A stretch of 64,000 nt of DNA, taken from an uncultured Pelagibacteraceae bacterium (lineage in GTDB: Bacteria; Pseudomonadota; Alphaproteobacteria; Pelagibacterales; Pelagibacteraceae). A program made the position numbers and the translations under genes. Numbering within the stretch: position 1 is the first letter of the stretch; every line of letters starts with the position of its first letter. Location of the stretch: assembly GCA_902528175.1 (NCBI GenBank), contig CABZRN010000001.1, positions 1-64,000 on the forward strand, given 5' to 3'. Positions 51,601 through 61,533 of the stretch are shown one piece after another. The notes under the pieces were generated by a model, which worked only from the letters and a program-made list of their open reading frames with translations, had not been told where the DNA came from and did not search any database.

Positions 51601-52778
51601 TGAAATATATTAAAGATCATGAAAATTTGAGTCAAAAAAGCGTTTTATTAAGATTAGATTTAAATGTTCCTTTAAAAAATGGGTTGATCACCGACAAAAC
51701 AAGAATTGATAAAATCTTGCCAATAATTAATTTTTTACTTAGTAAAAATTCAAGAATTATAGTGGTTTCTCATGTAGGACGTCCTAATGGGAAGAAAAAT
51801 AGCGATCTATCTATGAGGCCAATTTGTGAATATTTAGAAAAAAAAATTAAAAAAAAAATTAAACTCGTCAGTGATAACATTTTTCGATTAGAAAAAGATG
51901 ATTTGTTTAAAGAAAAATTTGATGAAATTATATGTTTGGAAAATATTAGATTTTATGAGAAAGAGGAAAAAAATGATACTTCTCTAGCAAAACAATTAGC
52001 TGGTTTGGCAGATTTGTTTGTGAATGATGCGTTTTCTTGTTCTCATAGGGCCCACACATCTATATGTAAAATCACAGAGTTTTTGCCCTCTTTTGCCGGA
52101 CTTCAATTAGAGGCAGAATTAAGTGCTTTAAAAAAAGTTACATCTGAAATTGTAAAACCTATTACTTGTATTATTGGAGGGTCTAAAATTTCCACAAAAA
52201 TAGGAATAATTAAAAATTTAATTCCGAAATTTAACAATATTATTATCGTGGGTGGTATGGCAAATAATGTTCTTAATTATAAAGGAAATCAAATAGGAAA
52301 ATCAGTTAAAGAGAAAAATTGTGAAAAGATAATTGAAGAAATATTTGAAACTTCAAAACAATATTCTTGCTCAATTATATATCCAGTAGATGTTTTAGTA
52401 GGAAAAACTGTGAATAGTGTATCTAAGGTCAAGGTGCTTGATGAAATAGACAATGATGATTTAATCTTAGATATTGGACCAAAAACTATCGATACAATTA
52501 AAAAAGTAATTGAAAATAGTGAAACGGTTTTATGGAATGGACCAGCGGGATATTTTGAAAATCCTAACTTTGCAAATGGTAGTCACGAAATTGCAAAAGC
52601 AATTATTAAAAAAAACAAAAAAAAATCAATTTACTCAGTTGTAGGTGGAGGGGATACAATAGCATTAATCAATGGAATTGGAGCAATTAGAGATTTCAAT
52701 TTTGTTTCAACTGCTGGTGGTGCATTTTTAGAATATCTTGAAGGTAAAGATCTTCCTGGTATAAAAGCTTTAGGTTAA
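51600..52778 (+). CDS. pgk: Phosphoglycerate kinase
   Basis: VLLRLDLNVPLKNG; VVSHVGRPNGKKN; SVVGGGDTIALI; VSTAGGAFLEYLEGKDLPGIKAL. Confidence 0.98.
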   Translation: MKYIKDHENLSQKSVLLRLDLNVPLKNGLITDKTRIDKILPIINFLLSKNSRIIVVSHVGRPNGKKNSDLSMRPICEYLEKKIKKKIKLVSDNIFRLEKDDLFKEKFDEIICLENIRFYEKEEKNDTSLAKQLAGLADLFVNDAFSCSHRAHTSICKITEFLPSFAGLQLEAELSALKKVTSEIVKPITCIIGGSKISTKIGIIKNLIPKFNNIIIVGGMANNVLNYKGNQIGKSVKEKNCEKIIEEIFETSKQYSCSIIYPVDVLVGKTVNSVSKVKVLDEIDNDDLILDIGPKTIDTIKKVIENSETVLWNGPAGYFENPNFANGSHEIAKAIIKKNKKKSIYSVVGGGDTIALINGIGAIRDFNFVSTAGGAFLEYLEGKDLPGIKALG

Positions 52779-52779
52779 A

Positions 52780-53787
52780 ATGTCTGAGCTAAATAACATC
52801 GCACTTAAAATTTTAAAAAAAGGTAAAGGTATTCTTGCCGCAGATGAGAGTACTGGTACTATGACTAAAAGACTGGATAGCGTAGACGTGCCGTCAACTC
52901 CAGAAAATAGATTATTATTTAGAGAAATACTATTCAGTGCTTCAGGTATGACTGAATGTATAGGTGGAGTAATATTGTATGACGAAACAATAAAACAACA
53001 AACTTCCAAAAAAAAACTAATTCCAGATTTAATTTTAAAAATGGGCTCCTCTCCAGGAATAAAAGTCGACACGGGTGCTAAAGTTTTGGCAGGATCTCCA
53101 GATGAAAAGATTACTGAAGGCTTAGATGGATTAAGAGAGAGATTAAAAGAGTATTATAAACTTGGTGCAAAATTCACAAAATGGAGAGGTGTTTACAATA
53201 TATCTAAAAATTATCCTAGCAAGCTTTCTATTCAATCAAATGCTCATGCGCTAGCCAGATATTCTGCTTTAGTTCAAGAATGTAATATGGTTCCAATAGT
53301 CGAGCCAGAGGTATTAATGGATGGTGATCATTCAGCTAAAGATTGTTTTTCAAAAACATCTGAGGTTATTAAAAAATGTTTTGAAGAGCTAATTTTACAC
53401 AAAATCGATCTAACTGGAATAATACTTAAACCTAACATGATTTTGGCTGGAAATAAGTGTAAAGATAAAATAACAAATGAGGAGGTTGCAAAATTAACTT
53501 TAGAGTGTCTAAAGAATTCTGTACCTTCAGAGGTTCCAGGAATAGCTTTTTTATCTGGAGGCCAATCTGAAATAGAAGCAACAGAAAACTTAGATCTAAT
53601 AAATAAAAATAATAATACTAATTTTATTATGAGTTTTTCATATGGTAGAGCTCTACAACAAGGTGCCTTAAAATTTTGGTCAAAAGACGTACAAAATATA
53701 GAGGGAACACAAAAGATTTTTAACCACCGGGCTAAAATGAATACATTAGCAGCTCAAGGAAAATGGTCAAAAAATCTTGAAAATTAA
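52780..53787 (+). CDS. fba: Class I fructose-bisphosphate aldolase
   Basis: GKGILAADESTGTMTKRLDSV; KWRGVYNI; PIVEPEVLMDGDHS; GIAFLSGGQSEIEATENL: eukaryotic-type class I signature. Confidence 0.96.
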   Translation: MSELNNIALKILKKGKGILAADESTGTMTKRLDSVDVPSTPENRLLFREILFSASGMTECIGGVILYDETIKQQTSKKKLIPDLILKMGSSPGIKVDTGAKVLAGSPDEKITEGLDGLRERLKEYYKLGAKFTKWRGVYNISKNYPSKLSIQSNAHALARYSALVQECNMVPIVEPEVLMDGDHSAKDCFSKTSEVIKKCFEELILHKIDLTGIILKPNMILAGNKCKDKITNEEVAKLTLECLKNSVPSEVPGIAFLSGGQSEIEATENLDLINKNNNTNFIMSFSYGRALQQGALKFWSKDVQNIEGTQKIFNHRAKMNTLAAQGKWSKNLEN

Positions 53788-54391
53788 TAAAAAAAAATTT
53801 ATTTATTTAATCTCTCCACTAAAGATTAGAAAATCTTTTTACAGTGATTTAATTAAAGTATTTAAGACTAATAAAGTTAGTTTTTTTCAACTAAGACTTA
53901 AAAAGGAAAGTTTAAAACAAAAAGTGATTATTGGAAAAAAAATAAAAAGAATCTGTAAAAATTATAATGTTAAGTTTCTTATAAATGACGACGTTTTTTT
54001 AACAAAAAAATTAAATGCAGATGGTTGTCACTTAGGTCAAAAAGATATGAATGTCTCAGATGCAAGAAAAATAATTGGAAATAAAATAATAGGCGTTACA
54101 TGTCACAATTCAATCAAGTTAGCTAAAGATGCTTTGCTAAAAAAAGCCGATTACTTAGCATTTGGGGCTTTTAATTTATCAAAAACAAAAAAAGTAAAAT
54201 ACAAAGCATCGATCAATATACTTAAAAAAGCTAAAAAAATCACAAATAAACCAATTGTTGTTATTGGGGGTATTAACTCTGATAATTATCGAAAACTTCT
54301 ATTGAATAAAGCAAACTTTTTAGCTATCTCAGGCTACATTTGGAAAAACAAAAAAAAGAGGCCAATAGAGGCTATAAATAAAATTATATGA
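53777..54391 (+). CDS. thiE: Thiamine-phosphate synthase
   Basis: FFQLRLKKESLKQKV; LINDDVFLTKKLNADGCHLGQKDMNVSDARKIIG; IVVIGGINSDNYR. Confidence 0.88.
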   Translation: MKINKKKFIYLISPLKIRKSFYSDLIKVFKTNKVSFFQLRLKKESLKQKVIIGKKIKRICKNYNVKFLINDDVFLTKKLNADGCHLGQKDMNVSDARKIIGNKIIGVTCHNSIKLAKDALLKKADYLAFGAFNLSKTKKVKYKASINILKKAKKITNKPIVVIGGINSDNYRKLLLNKANFLAISGYIWKNKKKRPIEAINKII

Positions 54392-54948
54392 AAATAAACG
54401 CAGGTGAGATTAGAGTTGGTATGCTTTTAGAGTACAAAAATGATTTGTGGCAGGTGCTAAAAACACAAAATGTAAAACCTGGTAAAGGCGGTGCATTTGC
54501 ACAAGTAGAAATGAAAAGTATTAATAAAAATACTAAATTAAATGAGAGATTCAGATCCAGTGAGACAGTTGAAAAAGCGTCATTAGAGGAAACAAAATAT
54601 AATTATCTTTACGAGGATGAGAAAGATTACTTTTTTATTGAGCCTAAATCATTTGAGCAAGTCGAAATTAAAAAAGATATTGTCGGTGAAAAAGGGAGAT
54701 TATTGGTTGAAAATCTAGAGGTTACAATTAGTTTTTACAACGATACTGCTATATCTGTCGAATTGCCAAATCAACTAAATTGTAAGATTAAACTAACAGA
54801 TGCAACTTTAAAAGGACAAACTATTTCCTCTTCTTATAAACCTGCAACTCTTGAAAATGGTTTAAATATTCAAGTTCCACCTTTTATTGAAGCGAGTGAT
54901 GAAATTGTTATAGATACAAGAACTTTGAAATATATAAAAAAAATTTAA
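54388..54948 (+). CDS. efp: Translation elongation factor P
   Basis: MLLEYKNDLWQVLKTQNVKPGKGGAFAQVEMKSI; IQVPPFIEASDEIVIDTRTLKYIKKI. Confidence 0.97.
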   Translation: MKINAGEIRVGMLLEYKNDLWQVLKTQNVKPGKGGAFAQVEMKSINKNTKLNERFRSSETVEKASLEETKYNYLYEDEKDYFFIEPKSFEQVEIKKDIVGEKGRLLVENLEVTISFYNDTAISVELPNQLNCKIKLTDATLKGQTISSSYKPATLENGLNIQVPPFIEASDEIVIDTRTLKYIKKI

Positions 54949-54949
54949 C

Positions 54950-55690
54950 ATGAATTCTATTTCCCCTAATTTAAATTTAATGATTAAAGCCTCTGAAAAA
55001 GCATCAAAAATTTTAATAAGAGATTTTGGTGAGTTAGAAAAGTTACAAGTTTCTTTAAAAGGGCCTAATAATTTTGTGACAAATGCAGATAAAAAAGTAG
55101 AGAAAATAATTATAGAAGAACTTGAAAAATCAAAGAAAAATTTTTCAATTTTAACTGAAGAAAGTGGATTTATTAAAAATAAGGATAAAGACAACTTTTG
55201 GATAATCGATCCAATTGATGGAACAACTAATTTTTTAAATGGTGTTCCACATTTTTGTATTTCGATTGCTCTTCTATTTGAAAAAGAAATTATCGCTGGT
55301 GTTATATATGATCCTATAAAAGATGAAATATTTTATGCTGAAAAAAACGGTGGCTCTTTTTTAAACAATAAAAGTATAAGAGTTTCCAAAAAAAATAATA
55401 TTTCTGGTTGCTTATATGGAGTAAATTTTAGAAAAAATCTTCCCGAAAATTTAATTATTAGAAATACTGGAAGTGCTGCATTAGATTTAGCATATGTTTC
55501 ATGTGGAAGATTTGATGGTTGTTTGCAAAAAAATGTAAACCTATGGGATATAGCAGCAGGCACTGTATTGATAAAAGAAGCAGGAGGCATAGTTGACAAT
55601 TTTGAATTCAAAGAATTTAATAAAATTAGTATAAAAGCATCAAATGAGAGAATAAGCGTTGATTTAAACAAAAAATTTAATAACTTTTAA
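54950..55690 (+). CDS. suhB: Inositol monophosphatase family protein (SuhB)
   Basis: ILTEESGFI...[42 protein letters not shown]. Confidence 0.95.
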   Translation: MNSISPNLNLMIKASEKASKILIRDFGELEKLQVSLKGPNNFVTNADKKVEKIIIEELEKSKKNFSILTEESGFIKNKDKDNFWIIDPIDGTTNFLNGVPHFCISIALLFEKEIIAGVIYDPIKDEIFYAEKNGGSFLNNKSIRVSKKNNISGCLYGVNFRKNLPENLIIRNTGSAALDLAYVSCGRFDGCLQKNVNLWDIAAGTVLIKEAGGIVDNFEFKEFNKISIKASNERISVDLNKKFNNF

Positions 55691-55724
55691 TTGTTTTATA
55701 ATTTTCTTTTGCTATAAATTCGCT

Positions 55725-55955
55725 ATGAAAAAAAATATCCATCCAAGCTATCACAAAATAAAAGTTGAGATGACTGATGGTAGTCAATTTGAGACAAAAT
55801 CTACTTGGGGTAATGAGGGTGATGTACTTAAACTTGAAATTGACCCTAAGTCACATTCTGCATGGACTGGTGGAAAACAAAAAATCTTAGATAAAGGTAG
55901 AGTAAGTAAATTTAATAAAAAATTTCAAAACTTTAAATCTGAAACAAAAAAATAA
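55725..55955 (+). CDS. rpmE: 50S ribosomal protein L31 (cysteine-free form)
   Basis: [29 protein letters not shown]...[13 protein letters not shown]. Confidence 0.95.
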   Translation: MKKNIHPSYHKIKVEMTDGSQFETKSTWGNEGDVLKLEIDPKSHSAWTGGKQKILDKGRVSKFNKKFQNFKSETKK

Positions 55956-55963
55956 ATTAAATT

Positions 55964-56545
55964 ATGTCTATCACACCTCTTATGCCAATGGCCACAGCAG
56001 TATGGCTAGTTGAAAATACAACTTTAACATTCAAACAAATTGCAAATTTCTGTAATTTACATGAAATAGAAGTTCAAGGTATTGCTGATGGAGAAGTTGC
56101 AAAAGGAATAAAGGCATATAATCCAATTACATCGGGACAGCTAACTAAGGAAGAAATTGATTTATCTAGTAAAGATCAGGAAAGACCACTTAATATAACA
56201 AATTACAATGTAGATGTAAAAGAAACAGAAAAAAAATTGAAAAAATACGTTCCTTTATCAAAAAGACAAGATAAACCAGATTCAGTTTTGTGGTTAATCA
56301 AAAATCATTCTCTATTGAAAGACTCCCAAATAGCTAAACTTGTGGGTATAACAAAAAATTCTGTCATTGCAATTAGAAATAAAAGTTATTGGAATTTTAA
56401 CAATTTAAATGCTAAAGACCCTGTTGCCATAAATCTGTTTTCACAAAAAGATTTATCAGATGCGCTGGGGAAGGCTGAAAGACGTATAAAGAGAGAGAGA
56501 AAACTTAAAGAAAAAGCCCAAAAACAGAATCTACAAACTAGTTAA
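55964..56545 (+). CDS. DUF1013 / TrcR-like cell cycle regulator
   Basis: LMPMATAVWLVENTTLTFKQIANFCNLHEIEVQGIADGEVAKGIKAYNPITSGQLTKEEI. Confidence 0.9.
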   Translation: MSITPLMPMATAVWLVENTTLTFKQIANFCNLHEIEVQGIADGEVAKGIKAYNPITSGQLTKEEIDLSSKDQERPLNITNYNVDVKETEKKLKKYVPLSKRQDKPDSVLWLIKNHSLLKDSQIAKLVGITKNSVIAIRNKSYWNFNNLNAKDPVAINLFSQKDLSDALGKAERRIKRERKLKEKAQKQNLQTS

Positions 56546-56583
56546 AAAAATAATAGACATAATTTTCTTTAGATGTTAATTAC

Positions 56584-56799
56584 ATGCTTTTTTTGGAGGA
56601 TGTTATTAAAATTGATGTAAAAGATAATAATGTAGAGCAAGCTTTGAGGGTTTTAAAAAGAAAACTTCAAAGAGATGGTTTTTTTAAGATTGTAAAACTT
56701 AAATCTAATTATGAGAAGCCATCGGAGAAAAAGAAAAGAATTCTTCAAGAAAACATTAAAAGAGTAAAAAAACTAAACAAGTTAAAAAATAGAATTTAA
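56584..56799 (+). CDS. rpsU: 30S ribosomal protein S21
   Basis: NNVEQALRVLKRKLQRDGFFKIVKLKSNYEKPSEKKKR. Confidence 0.92.
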   Translation: MLFLEDVIKIDVKDNNVEQALRVLKRKLQRDGFFKIVKLKSNYEKPSEKKKRILQENIKRVKKLNKLKNRI

Positions 56800-56802
56800 T
56801 AT

Positions 56803-56879
<77 letters not shown>

Positions 56880-56880
56880 A

Positions 56881-57579
56881 TCAATTAATTTTAAATTTTG
56901 ATTTTCTACTATCATTCAAGAAAGCTTTAACAGTATCATTAGTTAAATTTTTGAATGATTTGCCAAATTTTTCAATTTTTGTGATGATGGTTGGTGGTAT
57001 TGTTATTATATGACAACCAATTTGAGAAGCTTGTAAGTAATTATATGGTTCTCTTACACTTGCCCATAAAATTTTCACATTTTTATGTTTTTTTGCCATA
57101 TTAAGACTTTTTTTTATTTCTGGTAATGGATCTTTTCCAACATCACCAGCTCTTCCAGCAAATATTGATATAATAGCTTCAGTTTTTCCCTTAATTTTAC
57201 TTAATATTCTTGCGGTTTGATCATGCGTATAAACAGCCGTAATATTCATTTTAATATTATTTTTACTTAATTCATTTATAACTTTCCCCATAAATATTCC
57301 TTTTGAATTTTCAACAGGTATTTTTACATAAACATTTCTACCCCAAGATTTAATTTTCAAAGCTTGTTTCAAAATATTTTTATAATCATCCGCAAAAACT
57401 TCAAATGACACAGGTTTATTCTTACAAACTTTTAAAATTTCTCTTGAATAAAGCTCGTAATTTTTAGCACCTGCTTTTCTCATTAAACTAGGATTAGTTG
57501 TAAATCCTTTGACGATTTTTTTTTTTGAGTACTTTTTAATCGTTCTTATATCAGCTATATCGCAATAGATTTGGGTCAT
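56881..57579 (-). CDS. Transaldolase / fructose-6-phosphate aldolase family
   Basis: YCDIADIRTIKKY; VKGFTTNPSLMRKAGA; VYVKIPVEN; NMNITAVYTHDQT; ISIFAGRAGDVGKDP. Confidence 0.92.
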   Translation of the reverse strand: MTQIYCDIADIRTIKKYSKKKIVKGFTTNPSLMRKAGAKNYELYSREILKVCKNKPVSFEVFADDYKNILKQALKIKSWGRNVYVKIPVENSKGIFMGKVINELSKNNIKMNITAVYTHDQTARILSKIKGKTEAIISIFAGRAGDVGKDPLPEIKKSLNMAKKHKNVKILWASVREPYNYLQASQIGCHIITIPPTIITKIEKFGKSFKNLTNDTVKAFLNDSRKSKFKIN

Positions 57580-57581
57580 AG

Positions 57582-58979
57582 CTAGAAACTCTTGATTATA
57601 TCCTCAGTCATTTTTTTTGCATCAGCAAACAACATTAGAGTGTTTTCCCTATAAAATAGATCATTATCTACCCCTGCATAACCGGGTGAAAGACTTCTTT
57701 TCACAAACAATACTGACTTTGCTTTTTCAACATCTAAAATAGGCATGCCGTAAATTGGACTTTGTGGATCTGTTTTAGCTACAGGATTCGTAACATCATT
57801 TGCACCTATTACATATGCAACATCGCAATTAGCAAAATCGTTATTTATTTCCTCTAATTCATATACTTCATCATATGGAACATTCGCCTCAGCAAGTAAC
57901 ACATTCATATGCCCAGGCATTCTTCCAGCTACTGGATGAATTGCGTAAGAAACTTTAATCCCATTTTTTTTTAAAGTGTCTACCATCTCTCTAAGCGCGT
58001 GTTGGGCCTGTGCAACAGCCATTCCATAACCTGGTACAATAATTACAGAGGAGGCATTCTTCATCAAAAATGCTGCATCATCTGAATTTCCACTTTTAAC
58101 AGGTTTTTGTTCTTTGTTATTAGATTTAGATACTTGATCAGTGCCGCCAAATCCTCCTAGTATTACACTAAAAAATGACCGATTCATACCCTTGCACATT
58201 ATATAAGATAAAATTGCTCCAGAAGAACCAACTAAAGCACCAGTAATAATTAAAGCTGTGTTTTCTAAAGTGAAACCTATTCCCGCTGCTGCCCAACCTG
58301 AATAAGAATTCAACATTGATATTACAACAGGCATATCAGCCCCACCAATTGGTATGATTAAGAGCACGCCTACTAAAAAAGAGATTAATATTAAGGTCCA
58401 GAATAAATTAGAAGACTGTGTAGTGCACAGAAAATAAGTTAAACCTATAATAGATATTAAAATTATTAAATTCAAAATATGTTGACCTGGAAATGTGATA
58501 GGTGCTCCAGACATTACTCCTCTTAATTTTAAAAATGCAATTATTGATCCAGAAAATGTTATTGCACCAACAGCTGCACCAATTGACATCTCAATCAAGC
58601 TTGCTAGTTTAATATTACCTGACTTACCAAGATTGAAAGCTTCAGGATTTAAAAATGCTGAAATTGCGACAAAAACAGCTGCTAAACCAACCAAACTATG
58701 AAAGCCCGCTACCAATTCAGGCATTGCTGTCATTGGTATTTTAAACGCTATCATGGCACCAATACTTCCACCAATTAATAGGAAAACTATTACATAAACA
58801 AAGCTAGTAGAAAAATTACCTATTGATAAAAATGTAACCACCACTGCAATTAACATTCCTAAAATACCAAAAAAATTTCCTTGTCTAGAAGTTTCAGGTG
58901 AAGATAGCCCTCTAAGGGCTAAAATAAATAACACCCCAGAAATTAAATAAAATAGTGCAAGTAAATTTGTTGAAATCAT
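57582..58979 (-). CDS. pntB: NAD(P) transhydrogenase subunit beta
   Basis: VVISMLNSYSGWAAAGIGFTL; VIIVPGYGMAVAQAQHALREM; HPVAGRMPGHMNVLLAEANVPYDEVYELEEIN. Confidence 0.98.
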   Translation of the reverse strand: MISTNLLALFYLISGVLFILALRGLSSPETSRQGNFFGILGMLIAVVVTFLSIGNFSTSFVYVIVFLLIGGSIGAMIAFKIPMTAMPELVAGFHSLVGLAAVFVAISAFLNPEAFNLGKSGNIKLASLIEMSIGAAVGAITFSGSIIAFLKLRGVMSGAPITFPGQHILNLIILISIIGLTYFLCTTQSSNLFWTLILISFLVGVLLIIPIGGADMPVVISMLNSYSGWAAAGIGFTLENTALIITGALVGSSGAILSYIMCKGMNRSFFSVILGGFGGTDQVSKSNNKEQKPVKSGNSDDAAFLMKNASSVIIVPGYGMAVAQAQHALREMVDTLKKNGIKVSYAIHPVAGRMPGHMNVLLAEANVPYDEVYELEEINNDFANCDVAYVIGANDVTNPVAKTDPQSPIYGMPILDVEKAKSVLFVKRSLSPGYAGVDNDLFYRENTLMLFADAKKMTEDIIKSF

Positions 58980-59278
58980 TTTTTCTTCTTTTTATACATT
59001 GCTAACATCCTTTGCGTCACCAGAAACCCTCCAAAAATATTTACTGCCGCTAATATTATAGCTAAAAAGCCAAATACACTTGACTCATTAAAAATATTAT
59101 TATCATTTCCAGCTAGAGCTGCGATTATTGCACCTACTATAATCACTGATGAAATAGCGTTAGTCACAGACATTAAAGGTGTATGAAGAGATGGAGTAAC
59201 GCTCCAAACAACATAATACCCAACGAATATTGACAATATAAATATACTCAATCTAAATACAAAAGGATCTATTTCCAT
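58976..59278 (-). CDS. NAD(P) transhydrogenase subunit alpha part 2 (membrane domain)
   Basis: VGYYVVWSVTPSLHTPLMSVTNAISSVIIVGAI. Confidence 0.95.
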   Translation of the reverse strand: MEIDPFVFRLSIFILSIFVGYYVVWSVTPSLHTPLMSVTNAISSVIIVGAIIAALAGNDNNIFNESSVFGFLAIILAAVNIFGGFLVTQRMLAMYKKKKK

Positions 59279-59279
59279 A

Positions 59280-60368
59280 CTATTTTACCAAAGTTTTTTT
59301 AATAATTTCATCTTCTAAGTTTATGTTAATTCTATTGTTTTTTTTATCATATAAATTAATAACAAAGTTAAGTAAATTTTTAGAATACAAATTAGATGCA
59401 GATATTGGAAGTTTGTTGAGCAAATTACTGTCACCCAAAATTTTGACACCATTTACGTCAACAATTTCATCAGCTTTAGTAAATTCTGTATTGCCTCCTT
59501 GTGATGCTGCTAGATCATAAATAATTGAGCCTTTTGGCATTTCTTTAATCATATCATCCTTTATAATTACAGGTGCTTTTTTTCCTGGTATTAAAGCTGT
59601 ACAAACTACAATATCGATTTTTTTAAGTGTATCTTTTAGAAGGCCCTCTTGTTTTTTTTTAAATTCATCTGAGGCTTCCTTTGCATATCCTCCTGATGTT
59701 TCTAAATTCTCTGAACCCTCAACAACTAAAAATTTACCACCTAGACTCTCAACTTGCTCTTTAGAAGCCATCCTAACATCAGTTGCAAAAACAATTGCTC
59801 CCATTCTTTTTGCTGTAGCAATAGCTTGTAATCCTGCAACTCCAGCTCCTACGACAAGAACTTTTGCGGCTGGAATAGTGCCTGCGGCTGTCATCATCAT
59901 GGGAATTGCTTTATTAAAATAAGAAAATGCATCAACAACTGCTTTATAACCAGCAAGATTGGCTTGTGAAGATAAAATATCCATTGACTGTGCGCGAGTA
60001 ATTCGTGGAAGCAGTTCTAACGAGAAAACGTTAATATTATTACCAGAAAGTTTAGAGATGCGATCTTTATTATTTATAGGATCAAAAACTCCTATTAAAT
60101 TTTTATTTGGGGATAAATTTTTTAAATCTTTTTCATCTGGTAAGTTTAATTGTAACAAGATATCAGAATCTTTAATTATTTTTTCTTTTTCACTAAAAAA
60201 CTTAGCACCATTTTGTGAAAATTTTTCATCGTCTATATCAAGATGCTGACCATAATTTTTTTCAAGATAAACTTCAAAGCCATTTGAAATAAACTTTTTC
60301 ACATTATCTGGTGTAACTGAAATTCTTTTTTCAGTATCTTTATTTTCACTAACAGAACCAATAATCAT
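59280..60368 (-). CDS. pntA: NAD(P) transhydrogenase subunit alpha part 1
   Basis: KRISVTPDNVKKFISNGFEVYLEKNYGQ; KVLVVGAGVAGLQAIATAKRMGAIVFATDVR. Confidence 0.97.
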   Translation of the reverse strand: MIIGSVSENKDTEKRISVTPDNVKKFISNGFEVYLEKNYGQHLDIDDEKFSQNGAKFFSEKEKIIKDSDILLQLNLPDEKDLKNLSPNKNLIGVFDPINNKDRISKLSGNNINVFSLELLPRITRAQSMDILSSQANLAGYKAVVDAFSYFNKAIPMMMTAAGTIPAAKVLVVGAGVAGLQAIATAKRMGAIVFATDVRMASKEQVESLGGKFLVVEGSENLETSGGYAKEASDEFKKKQEGLLKDTLKKIDIVVCTALIPGKKAPVIIKDDMIKEMPKGSIIYDLAASQGGNTEFTKADEIVDVNGVKILGDSNLLNKLPISASNLYSKNLLNFVINLYDKKNNRININLEDEIIKKTLVK

Positions 60369-60383
60369 TAATTTTTTTAGAAT

Positions 60384-60494
60384 TTACAATAAAACAATAG
60401 CTAAGACTACTAATATAGCAATAACTGATATTGTCCCCCAAAGAACAAATTTTGTAAAATTTTCCCAAGTTTTTTTGTGACTATCATTTTCCAT
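60384..60494 (-). CDS. aa3-type cytochrome c oxidase subunit IV-like small protein, 36 aa (not in supplied ORF track)
   Basis: MENDSHKKTWENFTKFVLWGTISVIAILVVLAIVLL: T-W-x-x-F-x-K then single TM, as in bacterial COX4 small subunits; sits immediately upstream of pntA on the same strand. Confidence 0.65.
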   Translation of the reverse strand: MENDSHKKTWENFTKFVLWGTISVIAILVVLAIVLL

Positions 60495-60498
60495 GAAT

Positions 60499-60624
60499 TT
60501 ATTTTTGTCTTGCTTTAAATTTTGGATTTTTTTTATTAATTATGTAAACTCTTCCTCTTCTTTTCACCATTTTTGAATTGAGGTCTCTTTTTTTTAATGA
60601 CTTGAGCGAACTTTTGATTTTCAT
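60499..60624 (-). CDS. rpmJ: 50S ribosomal protein L36 (cysteine-free form; not in supplied ORF track)
   Basis: [41 protein letters not shown]. Confidence 0.88.
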   Translation of the reverse strand: MKIKSSLKSLKKRDLNSKMVKRRGRVYIINKKNPKFKARQK

Positions 60625-60633
60625 AATAATTTA

Positions 60634-60750
60634 GCCTGGCAACGTCCTACTCTCCCATGCCTTAAGACAAAGTACCATTGGCGCAGAAGGGCTTGACTTC
60701 CGAGTTCGGAATGGGATCGGGTATTACACCTTCGCAATAATCACCAGGCT
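60634..60750 (-). rRNA. rrf: 5S rRNA
   Basis: GCCTGGTGATTATTGCGAAGGTGTAATACCCGATCCCATTCCGAACTCGGAAGTCAAGCCCTTCTGCGCCAATGGTACT...GGGAGAGTAGGACGTTGCCAGGC; termini pair. Confidence 0.93.
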
Positions 60751-60849
60751 CGGGTGTTATACCTTAATTTTAATGTTTGTAAACTTTAAAAAAACAACAA
60801 ATTATATTTAAAATTGAATTAACTTTAATGGATATTAATATGTTGGTGA

Positions 60850-61533
60850 ATGAAAGAGATTACTTTAATTATTCCTGCAAAAAAAGAGCCGAATGCTCTT
60901 CCAATCGTTTTAGAAGAATTAAAACAAAATCATCCTGAAATAAATATTTTAATAGTAATGCAAAAAAATGATAAAGAAACTATTGAAGCAATAAAGAATT
61001 ATGATTGTAAAGTGATTTTTCAAACTGGCATGGGATATGGAAATGCTATAATAGAAGGTATCAAAAATTCTAAAACAACTTACTCTTGTATATTTTATGC
61101 TGATGGTTCTACTGACCCAAGGTATATTTCATTAATGTTAAAAAAAAGTCAAATAGAAAATTTAGATTTAGTTTTTGGTTCTAGATACGAAAAAGGCGCA
61201 ACTAGTCTTGATGATAATTTCATTACACGAATTGGGAATTTTGCTTTCTCTCTTTTCGGAAATTTATTTATGAAATTAAATTTAAGTGACTTACTTTTTA
61301 CATACATTTTTGCAAAAACTAAAAAGCTAAATGAAATGAATTTATGTCAAAATGATTACTGTTTATGTGTAGAAATTCCTTTTAAAGCTAAAGTACTAAA
61401 ATTTAAATATTCTTCAATCCCTTGCATAGAAAGAAAAAGAGTTGCAGATAAAAAAAAAGTCAAAGCATTTAGTGATGGACTAAAAATATTGATTTATATG
61501 ATTAAAAAATATTTACAAACTATCAATCGATAG
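60850..61533 (+). CDS. Family 2 glycosyltransferase
   Basis: TLIIPAKKEPNALPIVLEELKQNHPEINILIVMQKNDKETIEAIKNY; CIFYADGSTDPRYISLML; LVFGSRYEKGA. Confidence 0.85.
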   Translation: MKEITLIIPAKKEPNALPIVLEELKQNHPEINILIVMQKNDKETIEAIKNYDCKVIFQTGMGYGNAIIEGIKNSKTTYSCIFYADGSTDPRYISLMLKKSQIENLDLVFGSRYEKGATSLDDNFITRIGNFAFSLFGNLFMKLNLSDLLFTYIFAKTKKLNEMNLCQNDYCLCVEIPFKAKVLKFKYSSIPCIERKRVADKKKVKAFSDGLKILIYMIKKYLQTINR

